A DNA stretch of 64,000 nt from Sipunculus nudus (Eukaryota > Annelida > Sipuncula > Golfingiida > Sipunculidae): contig CM049319.1 of assembly GCA_026874595.1 (NCBI GenBank), positions 40,582,973 to 40,646,972 of the forward strand. Direction: 5' to 3'. Below are positions 59,146 through 64,000 of the stretch, one piece after another; positions within the stretch are counted from its first letter, which is position 1; every line of letters starts with the position of its first letter. The notes beneath the pieces were generated by a model. That model searched no databases and was not told the DNA's origin. It was given only the letters and a program-made list of their open reading frames with translations. Made by a program: the position numbers and the translations under genes.

Positions 59146-59429
59146 AATTTTATTTTTTAATGAAAAAAAATATCAATTTGCGGTAGCCGTGTTGGCGAGG
59201 TTTGGAGAAATATTAAAATTCCTTTTAAACATGCTACCTTTTACAGTCTGTGATCAGTTCTTGATTTTTACTCTTTTGACATTATTTGCGCATCATATAT
59301 TGACCCCAAACGGACCATGCAGTGCTTGCTTTTCATTTGTGATTACCACTGTGCCACATGTCACTACTCTCCTTTATATGACAAATTAGACTGCAGTATT
59401 TAAACAAGTGAATCTCAGGACAGACAATG
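59146..59429. other. Unique-looking sequence, no gene supported
   Basis: A 92-codon frame (59111-59389) crosses the array edge and has hydrophobic stretches but no family resemblance. I do not call it a gene. Confidence 0.5.
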
Positions 59430-59565
59430 CTATATACACAGTATACTGCTAATACAAAACACAGTACACAAACAGATAAAACATGATCTTGTACTGCTCC
59501 TACAAAACACAATACACAAACAGATAAAACTGCTAATACAAAACATGATGCAAACAGATAAAACA
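59430..59565. repeat. Short tandem repeat, about 3 copies
   Basis: CTGCTAATACAAAACACAGT followed by ACACAAACAGATAAAAC recurs with small changes. Confidence 0.8.
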
Positions 59566-59589
59566 GGAAATGCATAGACACAATATGTT

Positions 59590-59995
59590 TTTTCAAACCG
59601 ATTTAAGAGATATGACCTAGACACATTTTGTTTTTACACAGATTTAATAGACATTTCATAGACCCATTATGTTTTAACACAGAATTAAGAGACATGGCAT
59701 AGACTCATTATGTTTTAACACATATTTAAGAGACATATCATAGACCCATTATGTTTTTAACACAAAATTAAGGTACATTGCATACACAAACAATACAGAT
59801 TTAAGAGATATGACATGGACGCATGTTGTTTTTAACACAGATGTAAAACTTACGGCATTGACACATTATTTTAAAACCCAAATTCAAGAAACATGACACA
59901 GACACATTATGTTTTAACACAGATTTAGAACACATTACGTGGACACGTGTTTTTAACATAGAATTAAGATACATAACATAGACAGATTGTGTTAT
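59590..59995. repeat. Degenerate repeat of about 41-45 bp
   Basis: About nine diverged copies of ACCCATTATGTTTTAACACA then GATTTAAGAGACATGACATAG. Confidence 0.8.
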
Positions 59996-60196
59996 TCCTT
60001 TGCGTCAACCAGTATTACTTACACAAATATATTAAATAATAAAGGTTTTCTGACAAACAAAAGGCAGTTTGTCTTTATTTTGGGGGTTGGGTGGGGTTTA
60101 GAAGAATGTTGCATAAAATGAAATTCGAAATCTATAAAAAAAAAGAAAAAAAGATTCAAAGAACTCCGCACTCTGAAATCGATTTGACATCGTCAG

Positions 60197-60743
60197 TGTT
60201 ACATTATCTTTTTATTATGTGCCTGGTGTTCTGATTCGTGTTAGGCTCAAGCCCTGGGCGTTGCTATGGAAACTGTACTGGTTGAACCCTGGTTTGTAAA
60301 ACAGTGCTCGATGTAGTCTGCAATTTTCAGGTCTGTTCATGCGCTATAGGCGCGTGTGTATTGTTGTGTTCTTTGGAATGTTCGTGAAAAAATGGAAGTT
60401 TCTCGGCTTCGGGTGAAAAAGCTATAAATAGGGGCTGTGTTTAGAGCCGGCAGAGAGTAAAAATACCAGCGGACACGGAAGAGTGCGATTCTCTTGTTAG
60501 TTTTTGGGACCTTTCCGATAATTGCAAAACTGTGTAATTGTATTCATTAAGTGTATTGTAATGTGAGGATTGTTCTAAGAATATATTATAATTATTTTTA
60601 ACAAAAAACCACTGACTTCTTTATTCATTCCCCTAGACATTTTACGCTGCCTAGCGTTGCGGAATCTGATTTTTTTTTTATCTCCGTAACAAAATTTATG
60701 CTCGTTACGATTACGTGATCTGTTGTTATTAGGTTCCGTAACA
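60197..60743 (+). mobile_element. Solo LTR of a retrotransposon, 547 bp, with 5-bp target duplication
   Basis: Begins TGTTACATTATC and ends TTCCGTAACA, giving the 6-bp inverted termini TGTTAC/GTAACA. GTCAG lies directly on both sides (60192-60196 and 60744-60748), as expected for integrase-made target duplications. Inside are a TATA box and heat-shock-type motifs. There is no internal retroviral-type coding region on either side, so it is a solo LTR left by recombination. The family cannot be assigned from the LTR alone. Confidence 0.82.
60375..60431 (+). promoter_or_regulatory. HSE-like motifs and TATA box inside the solo LTR
   Basis: GGAAT-GTTCG-TGAAA at 60375-60389 is three contiguous alternating nGAAn/nTTCn units, a textbook heat shock element, and GGAAG-TTTCT at 60394-60403 adds two more. 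CTATAAATAG at 60422-60431 lies about 20 bases further on, a usual enhancer-to-TATA arrangement. Whether it drives transcription here is unknown; no ORF of note follows. Confidence 0.65.
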
Positions 60744-60769
60744 GTCAGCAATAAAATGATTGTCACGTA

Positions 60770-63300
60770 GATTATGCGAGGTCAAACAAGCTCATTATAT
60801 TCAGGGGGAGCAGGCTTTGATTGTGAGAGGTCAGTTTGGCTCTTTGAGACACACCTTGATTCTGACAGATCAGATCGGGTCATTACAATCCCTAAGGGCG
60901 AACTGGATTCTGAGAGGTCTGATTGGCTCATTAGAATCCGTGAGACAGACCTTGTTTCTGACAGATCAGATCGATTCATTATAGTCAGGGAGACAGACAA
61001 TTAATTTGACACAGGGAGGCAGACTGTGGCTGTGAGAAGGCTTATCGGCCATTACAATCCATGAGACATACCTTGATTCCGACAGGTAAGATCGGTTCAT
61101 TATAATCTTGGGAACATACATTGATTCTGGAACCATGATTCTAACAAGTCAGATCGGCACATTACATTCTGTGAGACAGAACTTGATTCTTACAGGTCTG
61201 ATATGCTCATTACAATCCGTGAGATCGACCTTAATTCTGACAGGCAAGAACGGTTCATTAAATCCGTGACACAGACCTGACAGGTCAGATCTGCTCATTT
61301 AAATCAGGGGACAAACCGTGATTCTAACATGTCAGATCGGTTAATTACAATTTGTGAGACAGAACTTGATTTGAAAGGTATGATCGGCTCATTATAATCA
61401 CTTTGACTGTGAGAAGGTTTATCGGCCATAACTATCCATGAGACAGATCTTGTTTCTGTTGTTACAAGGTTCCGTAACAGTCAGCCATGAAATGATATTC
61501 ACGTTGATTATGAGAGGTCAAACCGGCACATTATAGTCGGGGGGACAGACTTATATCATGAGAGGTCAGTTAGGCTCTTTAAGACACACCTGGATTCTGA
61601 TAGATCAGACCGGTTCATTCTTATCAGGGGGACAGACCTTGATTCTGAGGGGTCAGATCAGCTCATGACAATCCGTGTGACAGAACTTGATTTTGAGAGG
61701 TCAGATCGGCTCATTATAATCAGGGGGACAGACTTTGACTGTGAGAAGGTTTATCGGCCATAAAAATCCATGAGACAGATCTTGATTCTTACATTTCAAA
61801 GCGGTTCATTATAATCAGGGAGACAGACAATGATTCTGGCAGGTCTGATCGGCTCATTACAAACCGTAAGACAGACCTTGATTCTGCCAGATCATATAGG
61901 CTCATTATAATCCGTGAGACAGACCTTAATTCCGAAATGTCTTATCGACTGATTACAATCAGTGGGAGAGACTTTGATTCTGAGAGGTCATTTGGGTTCT
62001 TTACAAACCGTGAGACAGACCTCAAAGAGGTCTGATCGGTTCATCACGATCAGTGAGATAGACCATGATTCTGACAAATCAGATAGGTTCATTATAATCA
62101 GGGAGACGGACTTTATTCTAACAGATATCTCTCTCAGATCTGATCTGTTCATTATAAATAGGGAGACAGACCTTGATTCTGACAGGTCAGAGCGGTTCAT
62201 TATAATCAGGGAGACGGACATTCATTCTGACATGTCAGATCGGCCTATTACAATCCGTGAAATATAGCTTGATTCTGAGTGGTCTGATCGATTTATTACA
62301 ATCTGTGGGACAAACTTTAATTCTGACAGGTCTGATCGGCACATTACAATCTGTGAGACAGACCTCGATTCTGAAAGGTCAGTTTTGCTCATTAAAATCT
62401 GTTAGACAGACCTCGATTTTGACAGGTCAAATCGGTTCATTATGATCAGGGAGACACATCTTGATCCCGACAAATCGGATAGGTTCATTATAATCGGGGG
62501 TCAGACCTTGATTCTGATAGGTCAGATCAGTTCATAATAATCAGGGAGACTGACCTTGATTTTGACAGGTCTGTTCGGCTCATTACAATCCGTAAGGCAG
62601 AACTGGTTATTAAGAGGTCAGTTTTGCTCATTAAAATCAGTCAGACCTTGATTTTGACAGGTCAAATCGGTTCATTATAATCAGGGAGACCGATCTTGAT
62701 CCTGACAAATCAGATAGGTTCATTATAATCAGGGAGTCGGACCTTGATTCTGATAGATCAGATCAGTTCATTATAACCATGGGAGACAGACCACGATTCT
62801 GAGAAATATGATCGGCTCATAATAATCCGGGAAACATACCTTGTTTTTGACAGGCCAGATCGGCTCATTATAATCAGGGGACAGACCTTGATTCTATAAG
62901 TTAAGACTGGTTTATTATTATCAGGGAGACAAACCTTAGTCCCGACAGGTCAGATCGGATTATTACTATCCATCTGATATAGCTTGATTCTGAGAGGTCT
63001 GATCGGCTCATTACAATCTGTGAGACAGACCACGATTCTTTGAGGTCTGATCGGCCCATAATAATCAGGGAGACATACCTTGTTTTTGACAAGTCAGGTT
63101 GGCTCATTATAATCAGGGGGACAGACCTTGATCCTAACAGTTCAGATCGGCTCATTATAATCGGGGGACAGACCTTGATTCTATCAGTTAAGACTAGTTC
63201 ATTATTATCAGTGAGACAAACCTTGATTCTGACAGGTCAGATCAGTTCATTATAATCAGGAGGACAGACCTTGATTCTTACATTTGAGATCGGCTTATAA
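60770..63300. repeat. 48-bp minisatellite beyond the solo LTR
   Basis: About 53 strongly diverged copies of GGGAGACAGACCTTGATTCT, GACAGGTCAGATCGGTTCAT and TATAATCA. Period 48 leaves 16-residue open repeats on both strands, which are not genes. A block near 61460-61510 repeats the LTR terminus (GGTTCCGTAACAGTCAGC) 736 bp after the original. Confidence 0.9.
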
Positions 63301-64000
63301 CATTCATAGAGATTGTTTATTATTTGTTGTTAATTATTGAAAACAGGGTAAGTATAAATTAAATTATAACTGTTAATGCTTTATGTAAACTATACGTCAC
63401 GTGATGTTAATATCCATCCCTCCTTATACAGCCCTGATATGAAGAGACAGAAAATACTTGTCTTCGTGCTATAATATTTTCATACATATAAAATGTGTGA
63501 TAATAAATTTATTCTGTGTATACAGTTCATATATAGATACATTGAATTGAAAACAATTTTCTCATCAAAACATGACGCACATTTCCTTCATATACGTTTA
63601 GAAAAAGTTATGTAAATACGAAGCAATAAAATAAAATAATAAGTTTGTTTATATTTGTTGCGTTATATAAAAATAAGTATTGAACATATTATAGTTATTT
63701 ATGCAAACAATTACATATCATTTTTCATGTTCACTATTTATTTACCATAATGAGGTTGTTTAAATCATTGTTACAAAAAAAGATGACGATAGAATTTATA
63801 ACAAGCATGTGACCGTAGCATACATGAATTTAACACCACATACATCTCGAAATTAGATATTTCTATCTGGAAGATAAAGAACGGTTACTATTGTAACAAG
63901 CAAATTCGTGGAATTAATGTCCCCCTCTTTAGATCTTGTTGTTTTTCATGCTTGATAAAGGACGGACAGACATAGTGACAGACGGACAGACAGAAGCCAG
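63301..64000. other. AT-rich sequence, no gene seen
   Basis: Ends in GGACGGACAGACATAGTGAC and similar GACGGACAGA motifs, like the ends of dispersed repeats seen elsewhere in molluscan DNA. No coding feature. Confidence 0.6.

Noticed and set aside
59111-59389. 92-codon frame with hydrophobic segments
   Set aside because: Starts inside the 58-bp array and matches no family; coding is not supported.

Overview
The window is animal nuclear DNA, most likely from a bivalve or a related mollusc. The evidence is a gene split into many short exons with GT-AG introns in consistent phase, AT-rich introns, dispersed repeats ending in GACGGACGCC-type motifs common in molluscan genomes, a LINE fragment, a solo LTR and a very large amount of minisatellite DNA. 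There is no prokaryotic gene organisation, and I see no rRNA, tRNA gene or CRISPR array.

One gene dominates. On the + strand, 17 exons between 7098 and 55412 encode the C-terminal 803 residues of a receptor guanylate cyclase of the natriuretic-peptide-receptor type. In order they give the end of the extracellular ligand-binding domain, a membrane-proximal Cys segment, one transmembrane helix, a kinase homology pseudokinase domain, a coiled-coil linker, the guanylate cyclase domain and a C-terminal tail with a stop codon. All 16 junctions keep the reading frame. The 5' part of the gene lies outside the window.

About half of the window is tandem repeat: a 65/66-bp array at 1-7097, 72-bp at 8190-14915, 58-bp at 24336-24680, 38-bp at 25955-28060, 34-bp at 32216-32500, 39-bp at 33113-37312, 51-bp at 39950-42790, 37-bp at 42795-46770, 22-bp at 47180-47470, another 38-bp at 48190-48475, 101-bp at 51916-52689, a different 58-bp array at 56065-59145 and 48-bp at 60770-63300. 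Nearly all long ORFs in these arrays exist only because the unit length is a multiple of three.

The most interesting observation is that at least six arrays lie directly against an exon, and their unit resembles the sequence across that exon's splice junction, exonic bases included. Three copy acceptors (exons starting 7098, 46862, 52690) and three copy donors (exons ending 25973, 32222, 33112). The 51-bp array after the exon ending at 39935 may be a seventh. The introns therefore hold tens to about a hundred decoy splice sites each. In every case the functional site is the copy touching the exon body: the last copy for acceptors and the first for donors.

Other features are an antisense broken LINE in the last intron (about 53770-55085), a fold-back element at 18165-18700, a probable tRNA-derived SINE at about 16570-16735, and a 547-bp solo LTR at 60197-60743. 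The LTR has a 5-bp target duplication, a TATA box and heat-shock-element-like motifs, and its 3' end has been copied into the neighbouring 48-bp array.
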